A DNA stretch of 34,840 nucleotides from Deltaproteobacteria bacterium RIFOXYA12_FULL_61_11 (GCA_001799195.1 MGSU01000209.1:1-34840), one strand, 5' to 3'. Shown: positions 16,265-27,227, numbered from the stretch's first letter. Numbers and translations: made by a program. The notes: generated from the sequence alone by a model not told the origin.

Positions 16265-17764
16265 ATGAGCCGATGGTCCCTCCTCGCGCTGCTCGCCTGT
16301 ACGGCCATCCCCTTCCTTGCCAGGGCCGCGGAGCCCCCCGAATACGATTTCCCTCCCGGTTTCCAGTGGGGCACCTCGACCGCTGCCTACCAGGTCGAGG
16401 GGGGCAATCTCCATTCCGACTGGGCGGCCTGGGAAGCCCTGGGTAAAATCCACGGCAAGCAGAAGAACGGTAAGGCGACCGATCATTTCACGCGCTTCCG
16501 GGAAGATTTCGCCTTGGCAAGCCAGATCAACACCAACGCCTACCGGTTTTCCATCGAATGGTCCAAGATCGAGCCTGAACGCGACCGCATCGACGAAGCC
16601 ATGATCGCCCACTATCGCACCATGATCCTGGCCATGCGCGAGCAAGGCCTTACTCCCTACCTGACCTTGCATCACTTCACCACGCCGATCTGGCTGATGA
16701 ACTTCAAGGACCCCGGCAAGGGCCATTTCCAGACCGTAGAGACCGTGAAACAATTCCTCGAGTTCGTCGAGTTGGTCGTGGCGCGTTTCGGCGATCTGGT
16801 CGATCATTACTGGACCCTCAACGAACCGACGATCCTCTCGATGAACGGCTATCTCACGGGCAATTTCCCTCCCGGGGTCGCCCTGCCGCCCGGCGAGGTC
16901 GCCCGTGCGCTGTGGATGCTGCTGCGCAACAAGAGCCTCGAACAACTCATCGCCTCTTCACCGCAGGGCAAGATGTTCGTGCGCTCACTCTATACCCTCC
17001 TGCTCTGCCATATTCGCGCCTATGACCTCATCAAGGCCAAGGATCTCGTCGATGCCGATGGCGACGGCGTGGCGGCCTCGGTCGGCCTCGCGCATCAGTA
17101 CGTAGCCCTCAACGCCGAGACGTTTCGGGCCTTCCCGGCCTTCGGCACGATGATGGACCGCTTCAACAACGACCTCCTGCGGACGCTGAAGAGCGGCAAG
17201 GTCGACATCTTCGGTAACATCGGACTTAGTCCGGAAGAGGTGGCCCTCCCCGCCGCCACCATCACCAACCGTATGGATGTGCTCGGTATCAATTATTACA
17301 CCTCGTTGCGTTTCCGGGATCTGCTCGAACTTGCGGTCACCCAATTCACCGGCCTCAAACTCGGTTTCCTGAGCAAGGAGAAGAGTTCGGACCTGATGGG
17401 CATCAAGGTCCGTCCGGACGGACTCTACCGGGTCCTCAAGGAGACGTACGCGAACTATGGGTGGGGCCTCATGGTCACGGAGAACGGCATCGCGACGCAC
17501 GACGAGGTCTTCAGGACCACCTACCTGGTGGCCCACCTCATCCGCATCGCACGGTTGCTCGACGAGGGGGTGCCCGTGCGCGGGTATTTCCACTGGTCCT
17601 TGATCGACAACTTCGAGTGGCACCTCGGGACCGCCCCGCGGTTCGGGTTGATCGAGGTCGATTACACCACCTTCGAACGCAGGGTGAAGGCCTCGGCCTT
17701 GGCCTATGCCGAGATCGCCAAGCTCAACGCTATCCCGCCGAACCTATTGCCCTCGAGCCGGTGA
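16265..17764 (+). CDS. Exported family 1 glycoside hydrolase (beta-glucosidase-like)
   Basis: Signal peptide MSRWSLLALLACTAIPFLARAAE; FQWGTSTAAYQVEG; TLNEP acid/base motif; VTENGIA nucleophile motif; WSLIDNFEW. Confidence 0.93.
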   Translation: MSRWSLLALLACTAIPFLARAAEPPEYDFPPGFQWGTSTAAYQVEGGNLHSDWAAWEALGKIHGKQKNGKATDHFTRFREDFALASQINTNAYRFSIEWSKIEPERDRIDEAMIAHYRTMILAMREQGLTPYLTLHHFTTPIWLMNFKDPGKGHFQTVETVKQFLEFVELVVARFGDLVDHYWTLNEPTILSMNGYLTGNFPPGVALPPGEVARALWMLLRNKSLEQLIASSPQGKMFVRSLYTLLLCHIRAYDLIKAKDLVDADGDGVAASVGLAHQYVALNAETFRAFPAFGTMMDRFNNDLLRTLKSGKVDIFGNIGLSPEEVALPAATITNRMDVLGINYYTSLRFRDLLELAVTQFTGLKLGFLSKEKSSDLMGIKVRPDGLYRVLKETYANYGWGLMVTENGIATHDEVFRTTYLVAHLIRIARLLDEGVPVRGYFHWSLIDNFEWHLGTAPRFGLIEVDYTTFERRVKASALAYAEIAKLNAIPPNLLPSSR

Positions 17765-18226
17765 TCAGCGTCCCGCCCGATCGGCGAGGAGATCCTCGCA
17801 CGCCGTGAGTAAGTGTTCCTGCAAGGTGAACATGGTTCGTTCTTCTTCCGACTCGGCATGGTCGTGACCGAGCAGGTGGAGGAGTCCGTGAGCCAGGAGT
17901 AGGACTGCCAGGCGCTGCTGGGACCATCCCCGCTGCGCGGCATCGCGGGCCAAGGTGTCGAGGCTGAGCACAATATCGCCGAGCACGTGCCGTGCGTTCT
18001 CGGGAGTATCTGACGTGCGCATCGGAAAACTGAGTACGTCGGTCGGTGCATCGACCCCGCGGTACTCCCGGTTCAGCGTGGCCATGGCCTGATCGTCGAT
18101 GAGGCTGAGACTCAATTCTGCTCGCTGTTCTCCGAGGAGACCGAGCAAGCGCCGGCACACTGTAGCCAAGAAGGTCCTGCGAAGCCCCCGGAGGCGGGGT
18201 GGGCCGTCGATCAAGATGGTGCTCAT
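17765..18226 (-). CDS. ybeY: Endoribonuclease YbeY
   Basis: HGLLHLLGHDHAESEEERTMF zinc motif; TDVLSFPM. Confidence 0.93.
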   Translation of the reverse strand: MSTILIDGPPRLRGLRRTFLATVCRRLLGLLGEQRAELSLSLIDDQAMATLNREYRGVDAPTDVLSFPMRTSDTPENARHVLGDIVLSLDTLARDAAQRGWSQQRLAVLLLAHGLLHLLGHDHAESEEERTMFTLQEHLLTACEDLLADRAGR

Positions 18227-20586
18227 GCGATGGTCCTCTTGCCGTTCTGCTCGCGGTCTTTGCCCGGCTGTTGCCGCCGCCCGGTAGCGGCCGTACCGCG
18301 TGGGACCTTGGCGCCGGGGTACTCGATGCGGTGGTGGTGGATAGCGGTGCTCAGGGTTTTGGTGAAGGAAGCCGCTATCAAGTGCAACTCCCTGAAGGTC
18401 AGGTCCGATTCCTCGAACTGGCCGTCGGCGGAGAATTTCTGGATCGTACCGTGTACCACGGTCTCCAGTCTGCTCGGGGTCGGTTCGGAGAGGGCTCTGG
18501 CCGTGGCTTCTATGGCATCGGCCATCATCACGATCGCGGCCTCCTTGCTCTGGGGCTTGGGCCCGGGATAGCGATAGTCGTGCTCGTCGACATAATCCAA
18601 CTCCGGGTCCTCCTGGTCCTTGGCCTTGGAGTAGAAGAAGCTGATGAGATTGGTGCCGTGGTGCTGGGGGATGATGTCCTGGATGATGCGCGGCAACTTG
18701 TACCGAGAGGCCAACTCCAGGCCGTCTTTGACGTGCGAGATGAGGATCAGACTGCTCATGCGCGGCGTCAGTTTGTCGTGCTCATTGGTGGCATCGCCCT
18801 GGTTCTCGATGAAATAGCGAGGTTTGGCGATCTTGCCGATGTCGTGGTAGAGGCTGGCGACCTTGGCCAGCAGGGGATTGGCCCCGATGCTCTCCGCGGC
18901 TTTCTCGGCAAGGATGCCGACGACCAGGGAATGGTGGTGCGTACCCGGGGATTGCAGGGCCAACTTGGAAAGCAGGGGGTGGTCCGAGTTTGCCAGCTCG
19001 AGCAATTTGATGTCGGTGACATAGTCGAACAATTCCAACACCGGGGTGATGGCCAAGGCCAGGATGGCTGCCAGGATGCCGCTGGTGAGTACCACGACCA
19101 AGCTGTTGAGGTATTCGTTGAGATCATGCTGCACGAATGAGCGCCGGAGCAGGACATCGACGAGGGCGAAGAAGACGATGCCTATCAGGCCGGTCAGGAA
19201 GCCGACGCGGAGCAGGGAGATGCGCTGCGTGCAGTGCTGGAGGATGTTGGTCGCGACCAGGGAGCCGATCAGGCAATAACTCGCGTGGATCAGGGAAAAA
19301 TCGCTGAGGACCCCGAAGAGAATGCTGTTGGCGAGGACGAAGACGAAGGTGGTCTCGGCGTTCATCAGGAGCCGCACCAGCATGCTCGTGGCCACGATCG
19401 GTACCCCGTATTCGTAGACGTAGGAGGGGACGTTCGGCAGGTTGGGGCTGATCGCCGAGGTGATGAAGAGATAGGTCTCGGTCAGGACCGCACTGAGCAC
19501 CAGAAACAGGCACAGCACGGCCAGGTCTTTCACGCTCGGGTGAAATTGTTCGAAGAACCGTGAACTGGAGGTGAAGACCAGGAAGAATGCCAGCAAGAGG
19601 AAGAGGAAGAGACCGACCATCTGCTGGATCAAGGGTCTGGGGGTGCTCAGGACGAGTTGTTCGAGGAATAACCCGTGCAAGGGCGTGATGCGATCCCCCT
19701 TGCGCACGATGATCTCGTCTTTCTCTCGCGTGACGGTGACCGGTTCCACCCTGCTCGAGACCTCGGCGCGGACCTTCTCGGTGGCCTCGGTGTCGAGGGC
19801 CAGCGTGGGTAGGAGCGCTGCCCCGGCAACGGTCAGAATCACGTCTCGCCGCACGGGTTCGAGGTCGCTCAGCCGCTTCTCCTCCGCACGCAGGGTGAGC
19901 TTTCGCTTATCGCCGAAATCGAGGATACGATCCGGATCGAAGATCGTGCTGCGTTCCCCCGTACTCTCGTTGAGCACGACGAGGCCGTTCTCGAGGGAGG
20001 AAATATGCTTCTCGCGCTCGAGGATGGTCATATCGGTCGTACCTTCGCGGAAGATGCGCAGAACCTCTTTTTCGAGTTCAGCGTCGAACCGGTAGCGTTG
20101 CAAGGAGGTGAAGACCTCCTCGGGCAATTCGAGCAATGCCAGCACGGGATCCTTTTCCTGCAAGCTCGAAGGTTCCGGGGTCGGTCCGACCAGGTCCTTC
20201 TCTGCGGCGCAGAGCGTGCGTCCGCGCTCGAAATACTGGTGCATGGCCTCTTCGCGGTCGGCGAGTTGTTTGACGTGATGGATGTAGACCTGCTTGACCT
20301 TGGCCAATTCTTGTTCCCGCCGCTGCCGCGTGGCCTCAGGATCTTCGACGACAATGCGCCTGTCGGCTTTGATGTTCTCGTGGCTGACGAGACCCACGCG
20401 GTATTTCTTGGACGAGAGGTCGCGCTGTGAGGTCAGGAACACGGTCACCAGGCCGGAGGTGATGGCCAGGAGGACGAGGAAATGGCGTAGCTCGGCTTTC
20501 GCCTCCAACGGTTGGCGCAGGGTTTCTTCGGCTTTCTTCTTCAGCCGCCGGAGATTAGCTTCTTTCCCGTTTTTGGTATTCATCAT
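18223..20586 (-). CDS. 7TM receptor with intracellular HD phosphohydrolase domain (PgpH-like)
   Basis: 787 aa; HHHSLVVGILAEKAAESIGANPLLAKVASLYHDIGKIAKPRYFIENQ; multiple TM; adjacent to ybeY and phoH. Confidence 0.92.
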   Translation of the reverse strand: MMNTKNGKEANLRRLKKKAEETLRQPLEAKAELRHFLVLLAITSGLVTVFLTSQRDLSSKKYRVGLVSHENIKADRRIVVEDPEATRQRREQELAKVKQVYIHHVKQLADREEAMHQYFERGRTLCAAEKDLVGPTPEPSSLQEKDPVLALLELPEEVFTSLQRYRFDAELEKEVLRIFREGTTDMTILEREKHISSLENGLVVLNESTGERSTIFDPDRILDFGDKRKLTLRAEEKRLSDLEPVRRDVILTVAGAALLPTLALDTEATEKVRAEVSSRVEPVTVTREKDEIIVRKGDRITPLHGLFLEQLVLSTPRPLIQQMVGLFLFLLLAFFLVFTSSSRFFEQFHPSVKDLAVLCLFLVLSAVLTETYLFITSAISPNLPNVPSYVYEYGVPIVATSMLVRLLMNAETTFVFVLANSILFGVLSDFSLIHASYCLIGSLVATNILQHCTQRISLLRVGFLTGLIGIVFFALVDVLLRRSFVQHDLNEYLNSLVVVLTSGILAAILALAITPVLELFDYVTDIKLLELANSDHPLLSKLALQSPGTHHHSLVVGILAEKAAESIGANPLLAKVASLYHDIGKIAKPRYFIENQGDATNEHDKLTPRMSSLILISHVKDGLELASRYKLPRIIQDIIPQHHGTNLISFFYSKAKDQEDPELDYVDEHDYRYPGPKPQSKEAAIVMMADAIEATARALSEPTPSRLETVVHGTIQKFSADGQFEESDLTFRELHLIAASFTKTLSTAIHHHRIEYPGAKVPRGTAATGRRQQPGKDREQNGKRTIA

Positions 20587-21517
20587 AAGCCTTCACGATC
20601 TGCCTGACCAAGCGATGCCTGACCACATCGCGTTCGGAAAAGTACTGGAAGGCGATGCCCGGAATACCGTGCAAGATCTCCCGGCACTCGACCAGCCCTG
20701 AGAGCTTCTCGCGGGGGAGGTCGATCTGGGTGATGTCGCCGGTGATGACTGCACGGGAATGGACTCCCAATCGTGTCAGGAACATCTTCATCTGTTGCGA
20801 CGTGGTGTTCTGGGCTTCGTCGAGAATAATGAAACAGTTGTTCAACGTTCGGCCGCGCATATAGGCCAAGGGGGCGATCTCGATCAACCCCCGGCGCAGG
20901 TGTTCTCCGGTCTTTTCGACTCCGATCATGTCGTGGGCAGCATCGTAGAGCGGTCGCAAATAGGGTTGGATCTTCTCGTAGAGATCTCCGGGCAGGAAGC
21001 CGAGTTGCTCTCCCGCCTCGACCGCCGGCCTGGTCAGGATGATTCGGTCGATGCGTTTCTGTTCCAGGGCCTGGAAAGCCATGGTCACGGCAAGGTATGT
21101 CTTTCCCGTGCCGGCAGGACCGATTGCGAAGACGAGGTCGTGTTGCTCGATGGCCTGAACATAGCGTAACTGAGCGAGGCGCAGCGGACGAACCGATTTG
21201 CGGCGGAAATTGGTTGCGAGGTGTCGCCCGAGCAGCTCGCGCAGTGTAATTTCGGGGTGTTCCCTCAAGAGTTCGACCGCATCTTCGATCTCTCGTGCTT
21301 CGATCGTTGCGTCTCCAAGGGCAAGAACGGCGTGCAATTCGCGTAACATGCGCAAGGCGAAGGTGCACCGGGCTTCCTCTCCGTCGATGGTAATCCTCGT
21401 CCCGTTCTGCTTGATCGTGGTCTTGGTCAGGGCGGCCAAGACCCCGAGGTTACTTCCTTCGCTACCGACCAAGACCCGCAGGATCTCCTGGGAATCGCAC
21501 TCGAAGGTAACACTCAC
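20555..21517 (-). CDS. PhoH-like ATPase
   Basis: VFAIGPAGTGKTYLAVTMAFQAL; RIILTRPAVEAGEQLGFLPGD; FIILDEAQNTT. Confidence 0.94.
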   Translation of the reverse strand: MSVTFECDSQEILRVLVGSEGSNLGVLAALTKTTIKQNGTRITIDGEEARCTFALRMLRELHAVLALGDATIEAREIEDAVELLREHPEITLRELLGRHLATNFRRKSVRPLRLAQLRYVQAIEQHDLVFAIGPAGTGKTYLAVTMAFQALEQKRIDRIILTRPAVEAGEQLGFLPGDLYEKIQPYLRPLYDAAHDMIGVEKTGEHLRRGLIEIAPLAYMRGRTLNNCFIILDEAQNTTSQQMKMFLTRLGVHSRAVITGDITQIDLPREKLSGLVECREILHGIPGIAFQYFSERDVVRHRLVRQIVKAYDEYQKRERS

Positions 21518-21611
21518 GCGATACTCCCTTCGAGTATCGCGCCGCGAGGGTTGCTTCCTCCCGGCGGCCGATACCTCGTTCGTACTTGGTCTCGTCTTGC
21601 TCTTTGTCCTC

Positions 21612-22331
21612 TCATGCTGAACCTCCGCGTAGGCTGCCCCTGAGCTCCGGGAAGGTTAAAACATACCCATCGGTCAAACGACGGTACCGGAAGCGGGTTT
21701 GTCCCGAGAAATACAGGGTTTCGTGTTCAATCAACCCCGCGCCAACCAAGTCCATGAGCTTTTCAGGATAATGGGAGGTCACAAGACGATAGACCTCGAT
21801 GGCACCTTGCAGCCGTTCGAGACGCGCGTTCTCGACTCTCAGCCACGCGCCGACGGGCACCGCGAGATGGGGTTGGGTGTAGTACGGCGTTGTACCCTGT
21901 TTGACGGCACGATCGGCAAGGAGGAGGAAGCCGAGCAGCAACACCAGGGCGATCCCGAACGAGCGCAAGACTCGGAGCTGGCGTCGGAAGTTCTCTCCGC
22001 GCAGTTCTGCGGCATATTGGGCCTGGCCTTTGATGCTGATCAACCCTAATTCCCGGAGTTTGATCAACTCGAGGAAGACCCGCTGTTCATCGAGTTCGAT
22101 TTGCTCGAGTAATTGGTATACCGGCGTTCGTCCATCGAGCAGTGCCAGGAGCTCGACCTGACTGGCAGAGAATTCGAGTCCTTCGGTCAACCCTTCCTCG
22201 GTCTCTTGTTGCTCGCGCAGCACCTGACGCATCAAGACCCGTACGTCGTCCTCGTGCTCTGCCATCAACCGGCACAGACTCTGTTCGAGAGGGGGCACCC
22301 GGGTGAAGACGGTTTCCAAACCGATTTCCAT
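21612..22331 (-). CDS. Hypothetical membrane protein
   Basis: 239 aa with one central TM segment; tightly coupled to the next gene. Confidence 0.6.
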   Translation of the reverse strand: MEIGLETVFTRVPPLEQSLCRLMAEHEDDVRVLMRQVLREQQETEEGLTEGLEFSASQVELLALLDGRTPVYQLLEQIELDEQRVFLELIKLRELGLISIKGQAQYAAELRGENFRRQLRVLRSFGIALVLLLGFLLLADRAVKQGTTPYYTQPHLAVPVGAWLRVENARLERLQGAIEVYRLVTSHYPEKLMDLVGAGLIEHETLYFSGQTRFRYRRLTDGYVLTFPELRGSLRGGSA

Positions 22332-22334
22332 GTC

Positions 22335-24215
22335 CTACCTCCGCCGGAACGCCGGGATCAGGGACCAGAAGTACAGGCTCACCGCGATCGAAATCAGTCC
22401 CACCTCGGCGAGCATACTCTGATTGGGGAGCTCGAACGCAGGTTCGAAGGATCGCGGCAAGAGCGAGAAGGTCAAGACCAGCGAGAGCCCGAAGAGGCCC
22501 ATCAAGGGTCCGACCAAATGCCCGGAAATGACCTGGTAGTACCAGGGCAAGAGAAGGGAGAGTAATCGGACTCCCCTGTAGTAAGAGGTGTGGAACTGTT
22601 TGGTGCGCCTGTCGTTCTCGATCCGGAGGCGTTCCCGCACGGGCTTTTTGAGGATGATGATTTCGTAACACGATCGACACATCCGCTGGCCCTGGTGCAG
22701 CATGTCTTGGCCACCAGCGACCTTCCCACACCGGCCGCACAAGTACGGTACTATGGTGCCGAGCGAGGCTGCAACGAGGGCGAGCATCAACAATAGGGCA
22801 CATCCGGAGAGGATGACGAGATCTCGCGGCGATATCCGGGAGAGCATGGCCGGTAAGAGCCTCCAACTCGACGCCCTCCGATGCTTGGGGATGTTCTTCG
22901 TCGCGAGCAGTTTGTCCTGCATGGAGGCCAGGGGGTAGGGTAGGTCGAACAGCAACTTCTCGGGGAATTGGCGTACTTGTTTGGAATAGCGATCGGTGAC
23001 CTTCCAATGTTGCTGGGAGGCCTCTTTGAGGGCGCGTTCGACCTGTTCTTTGGAAGTGATGCTCTCTTTCTTAGAGGCCAATCGCGAGCGGTTGAAGTGC
23101 AAGGTTGCCAATACCTCTGGGTTCCGGCTCGATCGGGCGAGTTCATCGTAGAGGGCGGTGCCCTCGGCTTCGCGGCCGGTCCGGTAATAGATGTTGGCAA
23201 GGTTCAGCATGACCCTCTCGGATTGGTACTCCTGGGCGAGCAACTCTTTATAGAGGGCTTCTGCCTTGTCGAAGACGTGCAGTTTCAGAAGGGTATTGGC
23301 CTGGACGAAGGCAATCAGGGGATCGCCTCCGTGCTGCTGGAGCAGGAAGGCTTCGAGACTGTGTGGGTCGAGGTTGCCGGTATTGGCCCGCCAGGCAAGA
23401 TAATACTTTGAATCCCGGTAGTTGAAGAAAGTATCGATCTTCGCAAAGCTCAGCGGGAGGAGGGCGAAGATCAAGGTCAGACTCCCGAGGAAGATCTTTT
23501 CCTTGCGATCGGAATAACGGAACACAGCCACGGCGAGCAGGAGCAGCAGCCCCAGTAGTCCCGCATGGAGGGTCAACATCAGACAGAAACCGAGCGTCAG
23601 GAGCAAGGGGATGAGACGGTGGACCAGGTTGTTGGCCCCGCCGGTCAGATCGTTCAGGAGACAGGCCCGGTATTTGAGGGTCAAGGTCAGGATCAGTATG
23701 GTGAGGGTGGCGAGCAGGGCGAGGACGGAGCGGAGCAGGACATCGAAGATCCAGCCGAGGTGATCGAGAGTGGTATACGAGTAGAACATTCCTCGGGCGT
23801 AGAGAGCCATTGCATCGAAGATTCTGAAGTAACTGCTTCCGAGTAATAACCCTGAGGCGTTGTAATAGACCGCGGGTACTTCCGGAGCGAGTTCTAACGC
23901 TCGTTGGGCGATACTCAGCGCATAGTTGCGATCGCGGTCTCGCCATTCCCGGCTCTCGAGTATCAGGGCTGTCGCGTAATCGGGTAGGTTGGCAAGGTCG
24001 AAGAGTACTCGTTCGCGGTTGATCATTTCCAGACGATGATCCGCGAGCTTGAGTTGGTCGTTCTCCAGGAGATCCTTGCGGATCTGCCAATGGACCCCGA
24101 TGCGATAGAAGGGGTCTTCCTCGGCTCGCGCCGGAATGGTAAGGAGGGTCAGGAGGGTCGCGAGGAGCGTGGGCAGCCCGAGCAGAGCAACTCGTGGGCA
24201 GTAGTGCTTGAGCAT
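22335..24215 (-). CDS. TPR-like membrane protein with zinc-ribbon motif
   Basis: 626 aa; signal peptide, several TM, TPR-like repeats, CGRCGKVAGGQDMLHQGQRMCRSCYE. Confidence 0.65.
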   Translation of the reverse strand: MLKHYCPRVALLGLPTLLATLLTLLTIPARAEEDPFYRIGVHWQIRKDLLENDQLKLADHRLEMINRERVLFDLANLPDYATALILESREWRDRDRNYALSIAQRALELAPEVPAVYYNASGLLLGSSYFRIFDAMALYARGMFYSYTTLDHLGWIFDVLLRSVLALLATLTILILTLTLKYRACLLNDLTGGANNLVHRLIPLLLTLGFCLMLTLHAGLLGLLLLLAVAVFRYSDRKEKIFLGSLTLIFALLPLSFAKIDTFFNYRDSKYYLAWRANTGNLDPHSLEAFLLQQHGGDPLIAFVQANTLLKLHVFDKAEALYKELLAQEYQSERVMLNLANIYYRTGREAEGTALYDELARSSRNPEVLATLHFNRSRLASKKESITSKEQVERALKEASQQHWKVTDRYSKQVRQFPEKLLFDLPYPLASMQDKLLATKNIPKHRRASSWRLLPAMLSRISPRDLVILSGCALLLMLALVAASLGTIVPYLCGRCGKVAGGQDMLHQGQRMCRSCYEIIILKKPVRERLRIENDRRTKQFHTSYYRGVRLLSLLLPWYYQVISGHLVGPLMGLFGLSLVLTFSLLPRSFEPAFELPNQSMLAEVGLISIAVSLYFWSLIPAFRRR

Positions 24216-24412
24216 AGACCTCCTCCCGACCGCACTCGGTTCCGAAGATCGATCATCCTAGCCTACCCGAGGCCACGAGGGCAAGCGGCTCCTTTTCCCG
24301 GGTCGTACTATCCCCTGCGAAGGCACCGCTTGACAGCATCAGGTCATGGAGTTAGGCTTCATTATCGGCTCCGCGCCTCCGATGATGCACGGTGTCGATA
24401 AGGAGGAGTACC

Positions 24413-25438
24413 ATGCGTTGTTCTACCCCCTTGATCCTCGTCCTTCTTCTCGTGTTTCTTGCTCCGGTCCTTGCGGAGAATGCGAGGAGCCCCCTCATTC
24501 GCTTGCCCGAGAAAGAAGATATCGATGCCCACCTGATGGCGTATCACCAACGAGGAAATCCCGATCGCCAACGCGAGGTGCTCGATGGTTTTTTGACCAG
24601 GGTGCGAGAACTCAACCTTGCCCCGAATACAATCGAAGAGGGAAAGTCGCGCCGCAAGATCGTGCTGTTTGATCTGGATAACACCTTGTTCGACGTCGAT
24701 TTCAAGAATCTGGTTATCCTCTTCGAATATTGCGTCAATCTGCCCCAAGTCGAACGTGCTTGTACCCAGAAGCCCGAGCAGCCCGACTGTGCCTTGCTCC
24801 CCCAGAAGAAAGACTTCTGCGGTCGTGCGGCTCCCTTGCAGTTGCGACATATCGGCTATTCGCTGACCGAGACGCTGACGAACCTCAAGCTCTCTCTCGA
24901 TCCTCGATCCGCACTGTTCCTGGATCTCGATCAGCACTGCAATTTCTGGTTCTTCCAGGGCAAATACTGCGAATACGACAGGCCCTATCTGGGCGCTGCT
25001 GAGTTCGTAAGCGAGCTGCACGACAAGGCCGGCGCAACGGTCGTGTACCTGACCGGTCGGCGCAAGGTCTTCTTCTTTCACGCCACGAAGCAGGCGCTGG
25101 ACCACGGAGGCTTCCCGGTCCCGGCCATCGACTTCGAGGAATTCGACCCTCATGCCCTGGCAATGCCTGAGATGAAAAACAAATTCAGGGAACAACGGGT
25201 GTTCCTCATCATGAAGGGAGAGGCCGAGACCGGGGATCACAAGCTGACCAACCCCATGCTCGAGCGCATCCAAGCCGAAGGCGAGATTGTCGGAGGGTTC
25301 GAGAACGAACCCGAGATAGCCTCGACCTGGGCCAACACGTACCCTGACGGCCAATTCTTCCTGATCAAGACCAAGGCCCGGCACCCGAACGCCGAACTGG
25401 ATGCCCGGGTCCACCTCATCCACAGCTATCTCCGCTGA
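24413..25438 (+). CDS. Exported HAD-superfamily hydrolase
   Basis: Signal peptide; VLFDLDNTLFDVD motif I; VVYLTGRR motif II. Confidence 0.7.
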   Translation: MRCSTPLILVLLLVFLAPVLAENARSPLIRLPEKEDIDAHLMAYHQRGNPDRQREVLDGFLTRVRELNLAPNTIEEGKSRRKIVLFDLDNTLFDVDFKNLVILFEYCVNLPQVERACTQKPEQPDCALLPQKKDFCGRAAPLQLRHIGYSLTETLTNLKLSLDPRSALFLDLDQHCNFWFFQGKYCEYDRPYLGAAEFVSELHDKAGATVVYLTGRRKVFFFHATKQALDHGGFPVPAIDFEEFDPHALAMPEMKNKFREQRVFLIMKGEAETGDHKLTNPMLERIQAEGEIVGGFENEPEIASTWANTYPDGQFFLIKTKARHPNAELDARVHLIHSYLR

Positions 25439-25443
25439 CCTCA

Positions 25444-27216
25444 GTGCCACCGACCTACCTGCGCAAGAATCTTTCGAGATTGCGCGAGCGTGTTCCCGAG
25501 GTAGCCGCAGCGTGTCATGAACTGGACCGCACCCTCCGGCCTTTTCCGCAGGAGGAGTTGGCTGCCGATCTCGAAGATGCAGAGACCTACTTCGCCAGCA
25601 AGCCCTTCCTCAAGGTGCCGCGGTTATTGTTGTGTTTCGGCGTCGGCCGCGGTGCCAGGTTGCTCAGCCTCGCGGAACAGAGGCCGCCGGCAACGGTCGA
25701 GGTAGTGGTCATCGAGCGGAACTTGGCCCGTTTCACGAGGGTGTTGCAGAGTCACGATCTCACCCCGGTCCTCGGGGATCGTGCTTTCACGTGGTTCGTC
25801 GGCCTGCCGCGGGAACACGCACGTCGGGAACTCCTCGCCTTTTTCGGTTCCCGGGACCGTTATGTGTTCCTCGAGAGCTTCGAGACCGTGACCGAACTTG
25901 CCAGTATCGAGGAGGATGGAGTGTATTACCTCGGACTCTCCCAATCGATCGAGGAGTTGGTCCGTGGGTACGACCGCGCCATCGGCAACAGCCCGGGAGA
26001 TACCTTCCTCGGTTTTTCCAATGTGTTGACCAATGCCCGGACCATTCTCGAACGCGGCAGCATCGCTCATCTGGCCGGTCGCTATAGGGGGGTCCCGGGG
26101 GTGGTCGTCTCCTCCGGTCCCTCGCTCGATGCATCGCTGGAGCACGTGGCGGGACTTCGCGGCAAGGCCGTGATCGCGGCAGCAGACAGCGCAGTGAATC
26201 GAGTGCGTTCTGCTGGTCTCGAACCCCACCTCGTCACCATCGTCGAACGGGACGAGGCTCAAGCCGAGGTTTTCCGCTCACTCGAAGATGCCGGCGGCAT
26301 GCTGTTGGTGGCGAGCACCCTCGTCCATCCCGCGAGTCTTGCGAGGTGGCCGGGACGATGCTGCTTCGTGCAGCGCGAGGAGCCCTTGACCCGCTGGTTC
26401 TCCTTCCCGACCGTGCAGTTGCGGCTCGGCCCCTCCTGTGGCAATGCTTCCTTCGCCCTGTTGCACTATCTTGGTTGTGACCCCATCCTCCTGTTGGGGC
26501 AAGACCTCGCCTTCGATCGTAGTGGCCAGAGGTCGCATTTCCAGCATTGCACGTCGTTGGGGATGATCGAACCGGCCGAACAGCTCAAGAGGGCCTGGCC
26601 CTGTGCCCCGGTCGAGGGTAATGATGGTCGCCCCATCGAGACCACGGCGTTCTGGGACTACTTCCGCTTCGTCCTCGAACAGCAGATCGAGGCCTCGGGC
26701 TGTGAGGTGTACAATGTCCTTCCCGCAACCAGCGGTGCGCGCATTCGAGGCGCCCGTAGAACCGATTCACTGGTTCCCCTGCTGCCCGGACTACCGCTAC
26801 GACCGGGCCTGGACCTCGCCTTGCCAGTACATGAACCCGAGTTCCGGTGCGACGAGGTGTTCCGACGCTTCCAGACGCAATGCATAGATGCCGCGGATCA
26901 GTTCGTGGATTTCCTCGATCGGCTCGAGGAGGTTTCCGCCCTGCTGCCGAGCGTTGCGACTCTGGAGGGGTTCCAACGCTGGTGCGAGCTCGTGGAGCGG
27001 GAACTCAAGACCCGGGCGATCTATGTGGGGTTGCTGTTTCCCCTCGGCTCACCGTTCTTCCTCCGTAATCTGATCCACTTCTTCAAGTGGGACGAACGGT
27101 ACCACGGACAGGAGAATACCCTCCGAGAGCGACGGAGGTTGCTCTCGGAGTGGTGCGAGGTGGCAGGTCTCTGGGCTGGACGAATGGAAGAACGTCTGCG
27201 ACGAGGACCATGTTGA
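25444..27216 (+). CDS. DUF115 / motility accessory factor (MAF-like) family protein, GTG start
   Basis: GVPGVVVSSGPSLDASLEHVAGLRGKAVIAAADSAVNRVRSAGLEPHLVTIVERDE...ILLGQDLAFD. Confidence 0.8.
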   Translation: MPPTYLRKNLSRLRERVPEVAAACHELDRTLRPFPQEELAADLEDAETYFASKPFLKVPRLLLCFGVGRGARLLSLAEQRPPATVEVVVIERNLARFTRVLQSHDLTPVLGDRAFTWFVGLPREHARRELLAFFGSRDRYVFLESFETVTELASIEEDGVYYLGLSQSIEELVRGYDRAIGNSPGDTFLGFSNVLTNARTILERGSIAHLAGRYRGVPGVVVSSGPSLDASLEHVAGLRGKAVIAAADSAVNRVRSAGLEPHLVTIVERDEAQAEVFRSLEDAGGMLLVASTLVHPASLARWPGRCCFVQREEPLTRWFSFPTVQLRLGPSCGNASFALLHYLGCDPILLLGQDLAFDRSGQRSHFQHCTSLGMIEPAEQLKRAWPCAPVEGNDGRPIETTAFWDYFRFVLEQQIEASGCEVYNVLPATSGARIRGARRTDSLVPLLPGLPLRPGLDLALPVHEPEFRCDEVFRRFQTQCIDAADQFVDFLDRLEEVSALLPSVATLEGFQRWCELVERELKTRAIYVGLLFPLGSPFFLRNLIHFFKWDERYHGQENTLRERRRLLSEWCEVAGLWAGRMEERLRRGPC

Positions 27217-27227
27217 AGGGAACGTGC

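Noticed and set aside
18199-19140. 313-aa + strand ORF
   Set aside because: Antisense to the 7TM-HD gene, which has clear motifs.
24330-24358. TTGACA-17-TAGGCT promoter for the HAD gene
   Set aside because: The -35 is good but the -10 is weak; not supported enough to list as a feature.
24362-25450. 362-aa minus ORF
   Set aside because: Antisense to the HAD hydrolase with signal peptide and DxD motif.
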